NCBI GenBank assembly: GCA_017534885.1
Contig: JAFXVR010000063.1
Coordinates: forward strand, 62,001-126,000
Length of the DNA stretch: 64,000 bases
Direction: 5' to 3'
DNA from: Clostridia bacterium
Lineage (GTDB): Bacteria; Bacillota; Clostridia; Christensenellales; Aristaeellaceae
The first letter of the stretch is position 1. The number at the start of each line of letters is the position of its first letter. Of this stretch, positions 52,940-63,600 are shown piece by piece. Position numbers and translations under genes: made by a program. A model generated the notes under the pieces. The model worked only from the letters and a program-made list of their open reading frames with translations. It had not been told where the DNA came from and made no database searches.

Positions 52940-55873
52940 TTACGCGGCCTTCTTCTTCTTTTTGGAGAGAATCCACAGGACGGCGCACACGGCGGTCAGC
53001 AGGGCGAACAGCGCGGTGGCGCAGTACTCAGCCATCTGCCACCAGGTCGTGATGGGCACCACCCGGGCCGAGGAGGAGATGCCGTTCATGGCGGAGGAGT
53101 TCACCTGCACATAGAGGATGCGGTGGATCGCCTGGCGCAGCAGCTGTGCGATGTAGGGATCGTTCTGCTTGTCGGCGATGTCGCTGGCACGGAAGCCGTC
53201 CCACAGGTCGGCGCCGCCCTGCAGGCCCGCAGTCTGCACGGTGAAGTTGGAGTTGGAGGAGTAGTCCGTGATGACGATGCCGTCAAAGCCCCACTCGCCC
53301 CGGAGCACGTCGGTGAGCAGACTGCGGCAGGCGCCGCCCCACTCGGTGCCGATGCGGTTCATGATGGTCATGGCGCCCTTGGCGTGGCCTTCTGTCACGG
53401 CAGGCTCGTAGGCGGCCAGGTAGGTCTCGCGGATGGCCTGCTCATTCGCCCAGACCATGACGCCGGCCCGGTGGGTCTCCTGGTCGTTCAGGGCGAAGTG
53501 CTTCATGAAGACGTACACGCCCTTTTCCTGGATGGCCGCCACCTCGGGGGCCATCATCGCGCCGGAGAGGAAGGCGTCCTCGGAGAAGTACTCATAGTTG
53601 CGGCCGCAGTAGGCGTTGCGGTGGATGTTCGCCGCGGGGGCGTACACGCCGTTGGTGTGTGTTTTGAGGCCCTGGGTGCCGATGTTGCCGCCCAGCTCGG
53701 TCATGATGTCCCGGTTCCAGGTGGCGGCCATGATCACCTCAGCGGGATAGGCCGTGCCGGATTTCTTGCCGCCGAAGAAGGAGTCCGTGATGCCCTGGGG
53801 GCCATTGGTCTCCACGGTGGCGGGCTTGGAGATGGAGTTGGCCGTCTGGGTATTGTGGAAGGCGTTGACCACAATGGCCTCCTGCTCGGCAAAGGTCATC
53901 TGGTCCAGCAGGTCTTCCCACATGGGATCATCATAGGCCTTGCCCATCATCATGGCCATGGTCAGGCCGTTGTCGGCGCCGTAGGCGGGCAGGGTGTAAG
54001 CCTTGCCGTTTTCGTCGGCGGTCTTCGGCACATACTCGTTGGCGATGTCCTTCGCCATCTGTTCGGTCACCCGCACCACGGTGGCCGCGGTGGGATAGGT
54101 GCCGGTCCAGTCGCTGCGGCTCAGGTAGGTCACTTTGGTCTGACTGCCGCTGTAGCGGTTCAGATCCGCATTGTCAAAGCGGTTGGCCACCGCCGCGCCG
54201 GTGGCGGCGGAGACGGCCCAGGTCTTGCTGTCCAGGTCCTTCTGGGTGTACTTGAAGGTCAGGGCCGCGCTGCCCTCCCCGTCCATGCCGTCCGCGGCGC
54301 TGAAGCCCTTGGCGGAGAGGATGTTGTTCACCGCGTTGTGGGCGTCGGTGCCCACGGTGAGGTAGTAGTCGCCCGCGTCCACGATCCAGGTGCCGTATCC
54401 GTTGGCGTCATAGGACTTCATCAGCCCTTTGGAGATCTCCACGGTCACATTCTCGCTCTGGTTGGCCGCCAGCTGCTTCGTCTTGGCAAAGCCCACCAGC
54501 TCCACGGCGGCCTTCTCGATGCCGTTCTGCCGGTCATAGTCGGTGTAGGGCTTCTGCATGTAGATCTCCACCACATGTTTGCCGGGGACGCTGCCGGTGT
54601 TGGTGACGGTGAGATTCACGGTGAAGCGGTCGCCGCTGTCGGTGACCCGGAAATCGCTGTAGCCGAAGGTGGTGTAGCTCTGGCCGTAGCCGAAGGTGCG
54701 CCAGACCTGGGCGCCGTAGTCATAGTCCCCGGCGCTGCCCGTGCCCATCACCCTGTCCTCATAGCGGGTCTCAAAGTACTTGTAGCCCACGTAGATGCCT
54801 TCCTGATAGACCACATAGTTGACGTTGGTCTGGTTGTCGTCATTGGTCTCGGTGAGGCCCATCTCCGCGGCGTTGGGATAGGTGCAGTCCGCGAAATTGG
54901 CGAGGGAGGGGCTGAAGCGGTTCTCCGTGAGGAAGGTGTCCACCAGGCGGCCGGAGGGGTTGATGCTGCCGGTGAGGATGCCCGCCACCGCGTTGTTGCC
55001 GTAGGCGCCCACGCCGCCGATCCACAGGGCCGCGTCGATGCCGTAGGCCGGATCGTCCAGGAAGGCGCAGTTCACGGCGTTGGAGGAGTTCACCAGCACG
55101 ATGAGCTTTTGGAAGGTGCCCTTGTCCTTCAGGGCCTTCAGGGCCGCGAGGGTGTCCTTCTCGTTGGCGCACAGGGCCAGGTAGTCGCCGCCCGTCCCCT
55201 CGTCGGTGCAGGTGTCGGTGGCCAGATCGAGGCCCTCGCCGCCGGAGCGGGCCAGGACGAAGATGGCCGCGTCGCCGTAGACGGCAAAGGTGTCGGTGAG
55301 GCCGGCTTCCTTCTCAATCAGGTCCCAGGGCACCTCGTTGATGGAGTAATCGCCCTTGGCGGCGCAGGAGGAGAGGGCCGGCACCTTGCGCTTGTAGGAG
55401 GCGCCATTGCCCGTGTTGTAGAAGCTCCACAGGGCGGTGTTGATCTCCACGCCCTCGCTCTCCAGGGCCTTGCGCAGGTTGGGGGCGGTGGAGGTGTTCA
55501 CCGAGCCGGAGCCCGTGCCGCCGTAGATCATCTCCACGGAGGAGTGGGAGAAGAGGCTGACCTTGACGCCGGTGCCCAGGGGCAGGGCGCCATTCTCGTT
55601 CTTCAGCAGCACCGCGCCCTCCGCCTCGGTCCGGGCGCAGAGATCCTCCTCGTAGGCGGAGAACCAGTCCTCATAGCCCGCCCACTCGTCGGGGAAGTAG
55701 TCCGTGTCGCCGCCCTCGTTGTCGTCCACGATGCGGTAGGTGTCCGCCAGCAGGAAGGCGTTGACGGAGGTGAAGAAGTAATTGGTGACCACATCCGCCA
55801 CGATGCAGAAGACCAGCACGCAGGCAAAGACGATGGTCAGGGTTTTCCACAGCTTGCGATGGTTCTTTTTCAT
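52940..55873 (-). CDS. Membrane-anchored GH3 glycosidase with permuted domain order (1)
   Basis: A 977-residue GH3 enzyme with a transmembrane helix at each end (about 9-31 and 946-968), so the catalytic part lies outside. Domain order is reversed compared with classical GH3: the alpha/beta sandwich comes first (VKVSLFSHSSVEMIYGGTGSG), then an Fn3-like domain (KHVVEIYMQKPY), then the barrel (about 640-900) with VETNGPQG, KHFALNDQET and the nucleophile Asp870 in IVITDYSS. Such permuted GH3 enzymes are known from Ruminococcus and Butyrivibrio. AGGAGG lies 9 bases upstream. Overlaps the lipoprotein stop by 4 bases. Confidence 0.92.
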   Translation of the reverse strand: MKKNHRKLWKTLTIVFACVLVFCIVADVVTNYFFTSVNAFLLADTYRIVDDNEGGDTDYFPDEWAGYEDWFSAYEEDLCARTEAEGAVLLKNENGALPLGTGVKVSLFSHSSVEMIYGGTGSGSVNTSTAPNLRKALESEGVEINTALWSFYNTGNGASYKRKVPALSSCAAKGDYSINEVPWDLIEKEAGLTDTFAVYGDAAIFVLARSGGEGLDLATDTCTDEGTGGDYLALCANEKDTLAALKALKDKGTFQKLIVLVNSSNAVNCAFLDDPAYGIDAALWIGGVGAYGNNAVAGILTGSINPSGRLVDTFLTENRFSPSLANFADCTYPNAAEMGLTETNDDNQTNVNYVVYQEGIYVGYKYFETRYEDRVMGTGSAGDYDYGAQVWRTFGYGQSYTTFGYSDFRVTDSGDRFTVNLTVTNTGSVPGKHVVEIYMQKPYTDYDRQNGIEKAAVELVGFAKTKQLAANQSENVTVEISKGLMKSYDANGYGTWIVDAGDYYLTVGTDAHNAVNNILSAKGFSAADGMDGEGSAALTFKYTQKDLDSKTWAVSAATGAAVANRFDNADLNRYSGSQTKVTYLSRSDWTGTYPTAATVVRVTEQMAKDIANEYVPKTADENGKAYTLPAYGADNGLTMAMMMGKAYDDPMWEDLLDQMTFAEQEAIVVNAFHNTQTANSISKPATVETNGPQGITDSFFGGKKSGTAYPAEVIMAATWNRDIMTELGGNIGTQGLKTHTNGVYAPAANIHRNAYCGRNYEYFSEDAFLSGAMMAPEVAAIQEKGVYVFMKHFALNDQETHRAGVMVWANEQAIRETYLAAYEPAVTEGHAKGAMTIMNRIGTEWGGACRSLLTDVLRGEWGFDGIVITDYSSNSNFTVQTAGLQGGADLWDGFRASDIADKQNDPYIAQLLRQAIHRILYVQVNSSAMNGISSSARVVPITTWWQMAEYCATALFALLTAVCAVLWILSKKKKKAA

Positions 55874-57372
55874 TTTGCTTCGCCCTCCTCTGCGGCCGTG
55901 TTATCCTGCCCGGACATATAGAACAGCGGGGACAGCCGATAGGTGTTCTCAGCCACGGGGAAGGTGATGACATTGTTCTCCGGGTGCTGCGGGTCGATCT
56001 CGGCGGTGATTTCCACCGGCGCCCCGTCGATGACGAGCTCAACGCTGTTCTCGCCCACGCGCCACTGGCCGCTGGCCGTCACGTAGAACTGGCCCGCCTG
56101 GCCGAAACTGGTCAGGTCGAAGTTCACCGTGCAGGTGTGGTTGTCATAGAAGAAGACAAACATGGTGGCGGAGTTCACGGCTGAGGCGGTGTAAATCTTC
56201 ACCGGCTCCTTCACGGCCGCCCGCAGGGCCTCCGCGTCCACCTGGTAGGTGTTGCCGTAGTTGTCGTCGAAGACGAGGCTGCCGTCCTCAGCGGCGCGCA
56301 GGATGTTCTCCTCCCCGCCGTTGTAGGTGAGGCTCAGACTGCCGTCCTCGGCGAAGGCCCAGAGGTACTTCGCGTCCACGTTCACGCCGTAGCTGGTCAT
56401 GTACACGGCCATCACACCGTTGTCGCAGAAGTTGGCCTTCATGGTCTCGCTGGCCGTGGCGTCCGCGGTGTAGATGGTCGCGCCGGGCACGGTGATGATG
56501 TCCGGGGTCTTCTCCTCAGCGGGCGCTTCCGCGGTCTCCTCCTCCGCAGCGGGTTCCTCCTCGCCGGTCAGGGTCTTGTCCCAGTCCAGGTGAGCTGAGA
56601 TGTAGCCCATGCCGGTCTCGTCCACGGGGATGGGGGTGGCCTCAAAGGGCGGTGTGTAGCCCACCAGCGTCCAGTAGCCGGTGTTCATGCAGTACTTGGT
56701 GCGCTGCCCGGCGTTGACATAGTCGTAGTAGAGCTCGAACTCGCCGTCGTTGTAGAACTCGGCGTAGATGATGCCGGTGGCGTCGATGTAGTTGGAGCCC
56801 GCGTGGTAGAGCACCCGCTGCACGGAGCCGTCGTCAGCGGCGATGGCGTTCTTCAGGTCGGCCTCATAGATGGTGTACTTGCCGGCCCGCTGGGCGTAGC
56901 CGCCGTAGATGGAGGAGACGTGGGTGAACTGGTACACCCCGTTCTCATACTCTAAGGCTTCCTTCTCGCCATTGATGGTCAGCGCCAGGTCATAGCTGAC
57001 CTCCACCTCGGTGGCGGACCACTTGGCCCGGAGGCTGATGTCGCCGCTGACCTTCCGGGCGCCCGGCCAGGGGTAGCCGTCCTGCATGTACCAGCCCAGC
57101 AGGTCGTTGCCCTCCAGGACGGGCGTGTAGGCAGCAAAGTCGATGGGGGTGCCCTCCTCCACGCTGATGGTCACCGGCTCGGTGGAGCCGTCCGCCCAGG
57201 CGCCGCCGGCGGGGTTCAGGGTGACCTGGCGGCTTTCGCGCTTCTGATCCGATGCCGTCTGGGTCTGCTGCGTGCCTGCGGACTGCTGCGCGCAGCTGCA
57301 GAGCAGGACAGCTGTCAGCGCCAGCAGGACTGCCAGCCCGATCAGTCTGAGGATTCTCTTCTTCGTGCTCAC
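55870..57372 (-). CDS. Lipoprotein with InlB-type beta-repeat region
   Basis: A 500-residue exported lipoprotein. GTG start at 57372 with GGGAGG 10 bases upstream. The signal ends with the lipobox LLCSC (cysteine near residue 28), followed by a Gln/Thr linker. A Listeria-Bacteroides (InlB B) repeat is present (about 55-115: VTLNPAGGAWADGS, DLLGWYMQDG). The remainder consists of several similar beta domains of about 75-90 residues of the form YTADATASETMKANFCDNG and YTASAVNSATMFVFFYDNH, which look like internal duplicates. It may be the glycan-binding partner of the coupled GH3 enzyme. Confidence 0.8.
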   Translation of the reverse strand: MSTKKRILRLIGLAVLLALTAVLLCSCAQQSAGTQQTQTASDQKRESRQVTLNPAGGAWADGSTEPVTISVEEGTPIDFAAYTPVLEGNDLLGWYMQDGYPWPGARKVSGDISLRAKWSATEVEVSYDLALTINGEKEALEYENGVYQFTHVSSIYGGYAQRAGKYTIYEADLKNAIAADDGSVQRVLYHAGSNYIDATGIIYAEFYNDGEFELYYDYVNAGQRTKYCMNTGYWTLVGYTPPFEATPIPVDETGMGYISAHLDWDKTLTGEEEPAAEEETAEAPAEEKTPDIITVPGATIYTADATASETMKANFCDNGVMAVYMTSYGVNVDAKYLWAFAEDGSLSLTYNGGEENILRAAEDGSLVFDDNYGNTYQVDAEALRAAVKEPVKIYTASAVNSATMFVFFYDNHTCTVNFDLTSFGQAGQFYVTASGQWRVGENSVELVIDGAPVEITAEIDPQHPENNVITFPVAENTYRLSPLFYMSGQDNTAAEEGEAK

Positions 57373-57415
57373 CTTTGTTTTCCCTCCCGTGCTGTTTCTT
57401 CCGAGGTCTGTCCCC

Positions 57416-57444
57416 ATGATAACGGGTCATCCCGGCCGGGGCAA
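57416..57444 (-). promoter_or_regulatory. Possible promoter for the lipoprotein-GH3-DUF6273-GH2 genes
   Basis: Minus-strand TTGCCC and TATCAT with a 17-bp spacer in the 118-base gap after GH106. Confidence 0.45.
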
Positions 57445-57490
57445 GCCTGCCGGCGTATCCTGATGTTTTTCCCGCGTAATCTAACAGCCG

Positions 57491-60400
57491 TCACGGAGCG
57501 GAAAGCGCCGCGCAGACAAAGGGGATGATCACCGCCTGCTGCGGGCCGTAGCTGTGCTTCTCCGTGCGGTAGCCGTACCAGCCGGCGGGCACGCTGTCTC
57601 CCAGCAGATTGCTCAGGTTGGAGGAGGAAACCAGCTCGATGGTGTTCTCGCCCTCCCTCAGCCAGGGGGTGATGTCCAGCACCGGATCGGTCAGGCTCAG
57701 GCCTGTGGCGGCTTCCCCGTTGATGGTCACCCGCATGCTCTCCACCAGGCTGCCGAAGTCCAGGTATGCGCCGTCGGCCGCGCCATCCCAGTCAAAGGAG
57801 GCCCGATAAACGGCCTGGCCGATGACCTGACCGCCGACCCCGGGCATCTGATCCCAGCCCACGAGGGTGTCCAGATGCAGCGGAATCTCCGTCTTGATGG
57901 TCTGCCGCACCGTCTCCGTCACGGTCTTGCCGTTCAGGGTCTCCGTGCGGCTGTCCCGACCGTCCCCGGGGGTAAAGCTGGTGACGGTGACATCCCAGCC
58001 GGTGATGTCATACGCGGCCGGAACATCCGCCTCCAGGGCGACCTCGCGGCCATCCTGAAGGGTGACCGTGTGGGCGCCGCCTGCCGTGACAACCGCGGCG
58101 AGGGTTCCGTCCGCCGCGGCGCGCACTGGCACATCCGCGCTGACCGCATGGGGCTCCTCGTCCGCGCCGCAGGCCCGGAAGGCGTAGAGGGCCGCATTGC
58201 CGTAATCGAGGGTGATGGGGAAGACGGTTTTTCCGTCCTCGTGCCGGTACAGGCCCAGTTTGGTCACGCGGCCGCTCCAGGCGTCGATGGCATAGGGGAT
58301 CCAGGTGCCGTCCATCACGATCTCTGTGGTGATGCTGTCCCCGTGGTCGTCCTGTTCCGCGCCGCCGGTGCGCCAGGGCTTGTAGCTGCCGTCGCAGTAG
58401 TTGTACACGTAAAGGTACTCCGTATCGCCGTCCCGCCGGGTCTGGGTCAGGAGCTGGTGATTCGGGGCGGTGAAGCCCGCGTAAGGCGTCACGCCCAGGT
58501 CCGCCAGCGCCGGGAGCACTTCATCCGCGTTGGCGGCCACCCGCACGTTGGGCAGCGCGGTCAGCCCGGCGATGACGCCCGCCAGGGCTTCGTCCCCGCC
58601 GTCACGGTAGGGGGTGCGGCTGGCCGCGCCTTCCACCAGCACCACCTTCAGCCCCTGCCTCGCCCAGTCCAGGATGGTCTCAGCTCCGTCCAGGGGCAGC
58701 CAGTCCTGCCAGAGCACCAGCGCCCTGTAGCCGGCCTGCTCCACGGTGCCGGTCTCCGGGTTGAAGGAGACACCCTGCGCCGTCAGAAAATCCGGGCTGA
58801 AATAGTCGTAGGTATAGCCGCTGTCCTGCAGACAGGTGGAGGGGAAGAGCCCCTCGGAGTGGTTCAGCAGCCAGTTGTCGCCCTGGTTGCCGTTGTGGGG
58901 CAGATCCTGATTGTAGCGCACGTAGGGCATGCCCACATCCGTGCGGGAGACACCCTCCTGCAGCAGCTGCTGGATGCGGCCCAGGTGGTCGTTGAAGAGG
59001 GGATAGTCCGCGCTGGAGGGCTCTCCCTGCCCGAAAGTGTAGAAGCTGTGGTACACCACGCCCGGCACCTTGTAGCCCGGCCAGTTGTCGGTCTCTCCGG
59101 GGCCGAAGGCAGCGCTCCACACATGCCAGATGATGCGGCTGTAGCCCGCGGCGTAGAGGGTGTAGGCTTCCATCAGGTGATCCTGGAAGGTGTAATAATG
59201 CCCGCCCACAGCGCCGGTCTCGGCGGAGAGGGTTTTGTTCTGCAGCTTGGCCCCGCCGCTCCACAGGCGGTAGATGTCCGGCTGGTTGTTCTGGTTCAGG
59301 TTCTCCGCCTCCGGGTAGTCCACCGCCATGATGGGCTCGGAGATCTCGATATACCGCCCGTAGCTGATCTGTCCCCGGGTCTCAATGCCCCAGCCGTGGA
59401 GCCAGGCGCGCAGGGGGGTCAGCATGCGCTCCATGTAGAGCTGGGTCTGCACGTCAAACAGGTCGTTCAGCAGGCGCGCGCGCAGATCGGCAGCACCGTC
59501 CAGATCATAGGTGCCGTAGTCCTTCAGCCCCCAGGCGGCCAGCTCCGGCAGCCCGGCGGTCAGGAAGAGCCAAGGGCGGATGTCATACCCCTTCCGGGCC
59601 AGGAACTCCTCCGCCATGTCCTGCGCCCAGAAGGTGATGCCGGTGCCCAGGTCGATCTCCAGGGAGTCCATGAAGAGCTGCACATCGCCCTCCCGGATCA
59701 GGGCGTTCAGGCTCTCATCGTTCAGGATGTGCGCCTCCCAGTACGCCGCCAGCGCCTGCACCCCGGCCTCATCGAAGTAATTGATGCAGTAAGCCGGCTC
59801 TGCCGCGGGGCGGGAGGTCTGCTCCGCCCCCTGCTGCCAGTAGTAGAAGATGCGCCAGCTGCTCTCATCCGGCACCGCCCACTCCAGGGTGCGGACGCCG
59901 TCCTCTCCCGTCACCAGGCTGCCGGAGAGATCCACTGCGCTTTCCGGGTCGAAGGTGATGGGGGAAGCCTTGTTGCCGCTGACCTGGCGCAGGGCGTACA
60001 CACCGATGAGGACAGCGCCTTCCGCCACCGGGATCTTTTTGGCGCCGGCCTTTTTCTCCATGGGGATGGCCCCGGAGCGGGTCTTGCCCGGCTTCAGGTA
60101 CTCCTCGATGCACAGGACAATCTGGCTGGCGGCCTGGGACTGGGGATCCAGTCCGGGGATGTTGGCGGTGGCCCAGTTGGTGCCCGCGGTCAGGGACACG
60201 GTCATGCCCTTTTCCAGGGCGGTTCGCAGCACCAGCTTCAGGTCGTGATCCCACTGGTCCGAGCCGTAGCCGTAGTCCAGGTCGGATACCTGGTCATCCA
60301 CCTGCTCACACAGCTCCATGCCCCGGAATCCCGCCTCATGCATGGCGGCGATCTCCTCCAGCAGGGTCTCGTCGGTGTGGGCGCCCTCCGCCATCCACCA

Positions 60401-60541
60401 GCGGACTTCCGTCTTATACGAGATATCCGGCTGCACATAGCGGGCTTCCAGGGCGGCGGCGAAGGCATCCTCCTCCGCCAGGGCCGGCAGCAGCCCCGAA
60501 ACAAGCGCCAGGGCCAGCAGCAGAGCGGTCATCCGTTTCAT
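57491..60541 (-). CDS. Secreted GH106-type alpha-L-rhamnosidase-like glycosidase
   Basis: A 1016-residue exported protein; signal peptide about 1-22. The N-terminal catalytic barrel carries the family pattern EVRWWMAEGAHTDETLLEEI, MHEAGFRGMELCEQ, and GMTVSLTAGTNW. The middle contains long barrel inserts (RGQISYGRYIEISEPIM, FGQGEPSSADYPLFNDHLGRI). The C-terminus ends with a galactose-binding-like sandwich (YRASFDWDGAADGAYLDFG, LDITPWLREGENTIEL). GH106 enzymes remove rhamnose from pectic side chains. The start at 60541 has AGGAGG upstream. It lies between the two GH3 genes. Confidence 0.87.
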   Translation of the reverse strand: MKRMTALLLALALVSGLLPALAEEDAFAAALEARYVQPDISYKTEVRWWMAEGAHTDETLLEEIAAMHEAGFRGMELCEQVDDQVSDLDYGYGSDQWDHDLKLVLRTALEKGMTVSLTAGTNWATANIPGLDPQSQAASQIVLCIEEYLKPGKTRSGAIPMEKKAGAKKIPVAEGAVLIGVYALRQVSGNKASPITFDPESAVDLSGSLVTGEDGVRTLEWAVPDESSWRIFYYWQQGAEQTSRPAAEPAYCINYFDEAGVQALAAYWEAHILNDESLNALIREGDVQLFMDSLEIDLGTGITFWAQDMAEEFLARKGYDIRPWLFLTAGLPELAAWGLKDYGTYDLDGAADLRARLLNDLFDVQTQLYMERMLTPLRAWLHGWGIETRGQISYGRYIEISEPIMAVDYPEAENLNQNNQPDIYRLWSGGAKLQNKTLSAETGAVGGHYYTFQDHLMEAYTLYAAGYSRIIWHVWSAAFGPGETDNWPGYKVPGVVYHSFYTFGQGEPSSADYPLFNDHLGRIQQLLQEGVSRTDVGMPYVRYNQDLPHNGNQGDNWLLNHSEGLFPSTCLQDSGYTYDYFSPDFLTAQGVSFNPETGTVEQAGYRALVLWQDWLPLDGAETILDWARQGLKVVLVEGAASRTPYRDGGDEALAGVIAGLTALPNVRVAANADEVLPALADLGVTPYAGFTAPNHQLLTQTRRDGDTEYLYVYNYCDGSYKPWRTGGAEQDDHGDSITTEIVMDGTWIPYAIDAWSGRVTKLGLYRHEDGKTVFPITLDYGNAALYAFRACGADEEPHAVSADVPVRAAADGTLAAVVTAGGAHTVTLQDGREVALEADVPAAYDITGWDVTVTSFTPGDGRDSRTETLNGKTVTETVRQTIKTEIPLHLDTLVGWDQMPGVGGQVIGQAVYRASFDWDGAADGAYLDFGSLVESMRVTINGEAATGLSLTDPVLDITPWLREGENTIELVSSSNLSNLLGDSVPAGWYGYRTEKHSYGPQQAVIIPFVCAALSAP

Positions 60542-60568
60542 GACTTTGTCCTCCTTTTTTTGCAAAAG

Positions 60569-60596
60569 CGGGCTCCGGGCAGCCGCCCCGAGCCCG
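60569..60596 (-). terminator. Hairpin between GH3 (2) and GH106
   Basis: CGGGCTC/GAGCCCG stem with a GC-rich interior, followed on the minus strand by CTTTTG. Confidence 0.6.
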
Positions 60597-60607
60597 TTGG
60601 AAGTGTG

Positions 60608-63600
60608 TCAGATCTTGAAGGCTTTGACCAGCAGCGGCCAGGCCCAGAAGATGAAGACCAGGATGATGGCGATCAGAATGACCCCCAGGACGATGAGCAA
60701 GATCCGCTTGTTCTTTTTGCTCATGTAGGGGCGGTTCGCAAACTGCGTCTCCGTCATGCGGCACTTGGAGTAAACCTTGAACATGCCCAGGAGCAGCAGG
60801 AGGCCCGCGATGACATCAAAGGCGATCAGCGCGATTTTGTAGACCGGGAAGCCGCTGTTTACCTTGCCCACAGCGGCCTTCTCGCCACCCTCGATGCCGT
60901 TCATGGCCAGGGAGTTGGCGGTGTTGTAGAGGATGCCGTGCACCGCCTCGCGGATGTAGGCCCGGCACCAGCCGCTCTTCACATCGCTCAGGGTCTGCTC
61001 GGCGGTGGCGTGCACCAGGTTGCCGCCGGCGGCCAGGTACATGTCGGAGCCTGCGCCCTTCATGGTGGTGGTGTAGTCGGTGATGTAGCAGCCGGTGAAG
61101 CCGAACTCATCCCGGCAGATGGCGGTCATGAGGGGATAGGAGCCGTAGGTGTACTGCCAGCCCACCCGGCACATGGTCAGCATGATGCCCCGGGCGCTGC
61201 CCTTCTCAATGGAGTACTGGAAGGGCTTGAGGTAGATCTCCCGGGCGGCCTGCTCCGTGCCGTACACCGCCACACAGCCATTGGCGGCGCGGTTGGTGTC
61301 GGCGTCGTTCATCACGAAGTGCTTGATGTAGGCGTGCATGCCCTTGCTCTCCACCCCGCGGCACACGGCGGCGGAGCACAGACCCGTGAGCACGCCGTCC
61401 TCGGAGTAGTACTCATAGTTGCGGGCGCCGAAGGGGGTGCGGTGAATGTTGATGCCCGGCGCGTACCAGCCCGAGGTGTTGGAGGCGATGGCGTCGTTGC
61501 CGATGGCCAGGCCGAACTCATGCTGCAGGTCCTGATCCCAGGTGGCGGCAATCTGGGTGGCGCAAGTGTAGGTGTAGATGGCCTCGTCGGTGAGGAAGTT
61601 GGCGATGCCATTGGGGGCGTCGAACTCCAGCGTCTTGGGCTTGCCGATGGAGTCCACGGCGGCGGAGCCCCAGCCGGACTTGTTGAACAGCTGGTGCATT
61701 TCGGAGAGCTTCAGCTCGTTCAGCAGATCGTCCCACTTGGGATCATCATAGGCCAGGCCCATCATCTGCACCAGGGCGATGCCGTTCTCGGCGCCGTAGG
61801 TGTAGGCCTCTTTGCCCGGGAATTTTGCCGCGTCGCTGAAGTCCTCGGGATTCAGGGAGGCGGCCACGCCGGTGAGCTGCAGCCTGGCCAGCATATCCGC
61901 GCTCACGACCCGGCTGGGGGTATCCCCGGAGGCGTTGCCCACATTGGACACGCCCTTAGCCGTTCCGTCGGCGTAGCGCAGGCCGCTGTTCTCCAGCGCG
62001 GACCAGTCGGAGCGGGAGAGATAGACGGCATCCTCCGCCCGGATCACCTCATCCAGCTGGTTGGTGATCTCCTTGCCCGTGGCCGCGGCGGTGTTCAGCA
62101 GCATCTGCTCCCCGCAGGTGATCTTCTTCACCAGGCCGGCGTCGCCCTCCGCCGTCATTCCGTCGGCGGTGGAGAAGCCTTTGGCGGATAGCACCTGGTT
62201 GACGGCGGCGTGGGCGTCCCTGGCGGCGGTAAAGTACCAGTCGCCCGCGTCAAACACATAGGTCTTCGCGTTCACATCGTCATAGCTGGCGATGTCCATC
62301 CGGGTGAAGGTCACGGTGACGGTCTCGCTCTGGCCGGGCTGCAGCAGGCCGGTCTTGCCATACTGCGCCAGGGCCACGGCGGCCTTCTCCACTCCGCCGG
62401 GGGTGTAGGGGGACTGGACATAGAACTCCACCACGTCTTTTCCTGCCACAGAGCCGGTGTTCTTCACCGTAACTGAGGCGGTGTATGCACCGTCTTTCTC
62501 CTCGACCTTGAAGCCGCTCCAGGCGAAGGTGGTGTAGCTCAGGCCCCAGCCGAAGGGGTAGGCCACGGTGGCCGCGTAGTCATAGTCCCCGGCGTTCCCG
62601 GTGCCCATGACCTTGTCCTCGTAGCGGGTCTCGTAGTACTTGTAGCCCACGTAGATCCCCTCGGCATAGTTGACATAGCTGAAGCCGGTGGGGCTGCCGT
62701 CGGCGTTCACAAAGCGGAAGTCGCCGAAGTTCTGCATGGCGGCGGAGGACAGGTTGTCATACACATAGGTGTCCACCGTGCGGCCGGAGGGATTCTGCTT
62801 GCCGCAGAGGAGCTCGGCGATGGGGCCGTAGGGCACCCGGGCGTACCAGAGGATGGCGTCCACGCCGTACTCCGTCTGGTCGGCGAAGTCCATCTGCACC
62901 GGGTTGGCGGAGTCGATGAGGACGATCACTTTGTCGAAGCTGGCCGCGGCGGCCGTCAGCAGGTCGCGCTCGGCCTGGTTCAGCTCCAGATAATTCTCCT
63001 CAGCGGAGCCCCCGTAGCGGCTCATGTCATAGGGCAGGTCATTGCCCTCGGCGCCGGTGCGGCGGAAGACCACGATGGCGGCGTCGCTGTACTCGCTGAA
63101 GCTGGCCTTCACCTCATCGGTGTACTCGCTGTAGGGCACCTCGTCGATGACCCAGCCGCCGGTCTCGGAACCGTTGCCCGCGGAGAGACCCTTGACGCCG
63201 CTCTCGTGGGTGGAGGCCGTGTAGAAAGCCGCCGCGGTGGGGTTCACCGTGAAGCCCTGGGCCTCCAGGGCAGCCTGCAGGCCGTTGGTCTTGTTGTCAA
63301 TGCCCAGCAGGGTCACCCGCCCGGCGGCAAGGGGCAGCGCCGCGTTGTCATTCTTCAGCAGCACAGCGCCTTCCGCGGTGATCCGGGCCGCCAGCTCCTC
63401 CGAGTGCGCCAGGCGCTCCTCGGCGCTTTTGAAGTCGCTGCGGTAGTAAATGCTGTCGCCTTCCTGGCCCTCGGCGCTCTGCTGGCCGCCCACCTCGCCG
63501 AAGAACAGGGTCAGGGCGGAATCCCACTTCAGGGCTTCATAGTTGGCCAGGCCCACGGCCCCGAGAATCAGGGCGAAAATGACGGACCACAGGGTCAGAT

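Noticed and set aside
53123..55921. A 932-codon plus-strand frame opposite GH3 (1)
   Set aside because: Antisense shadow of a gene with a clear active site; Val/Gly/His-rich composition.
57554..62191. A 1545-codon open frame on the plus strand opposite GH106 and GH3
   Set aside because: It is antisense to two genes with intact catalytic motifs, has Val/Gly/His-rich low-information sequence typical of a GC-rich shadow frame, and has no ribosome binding site.
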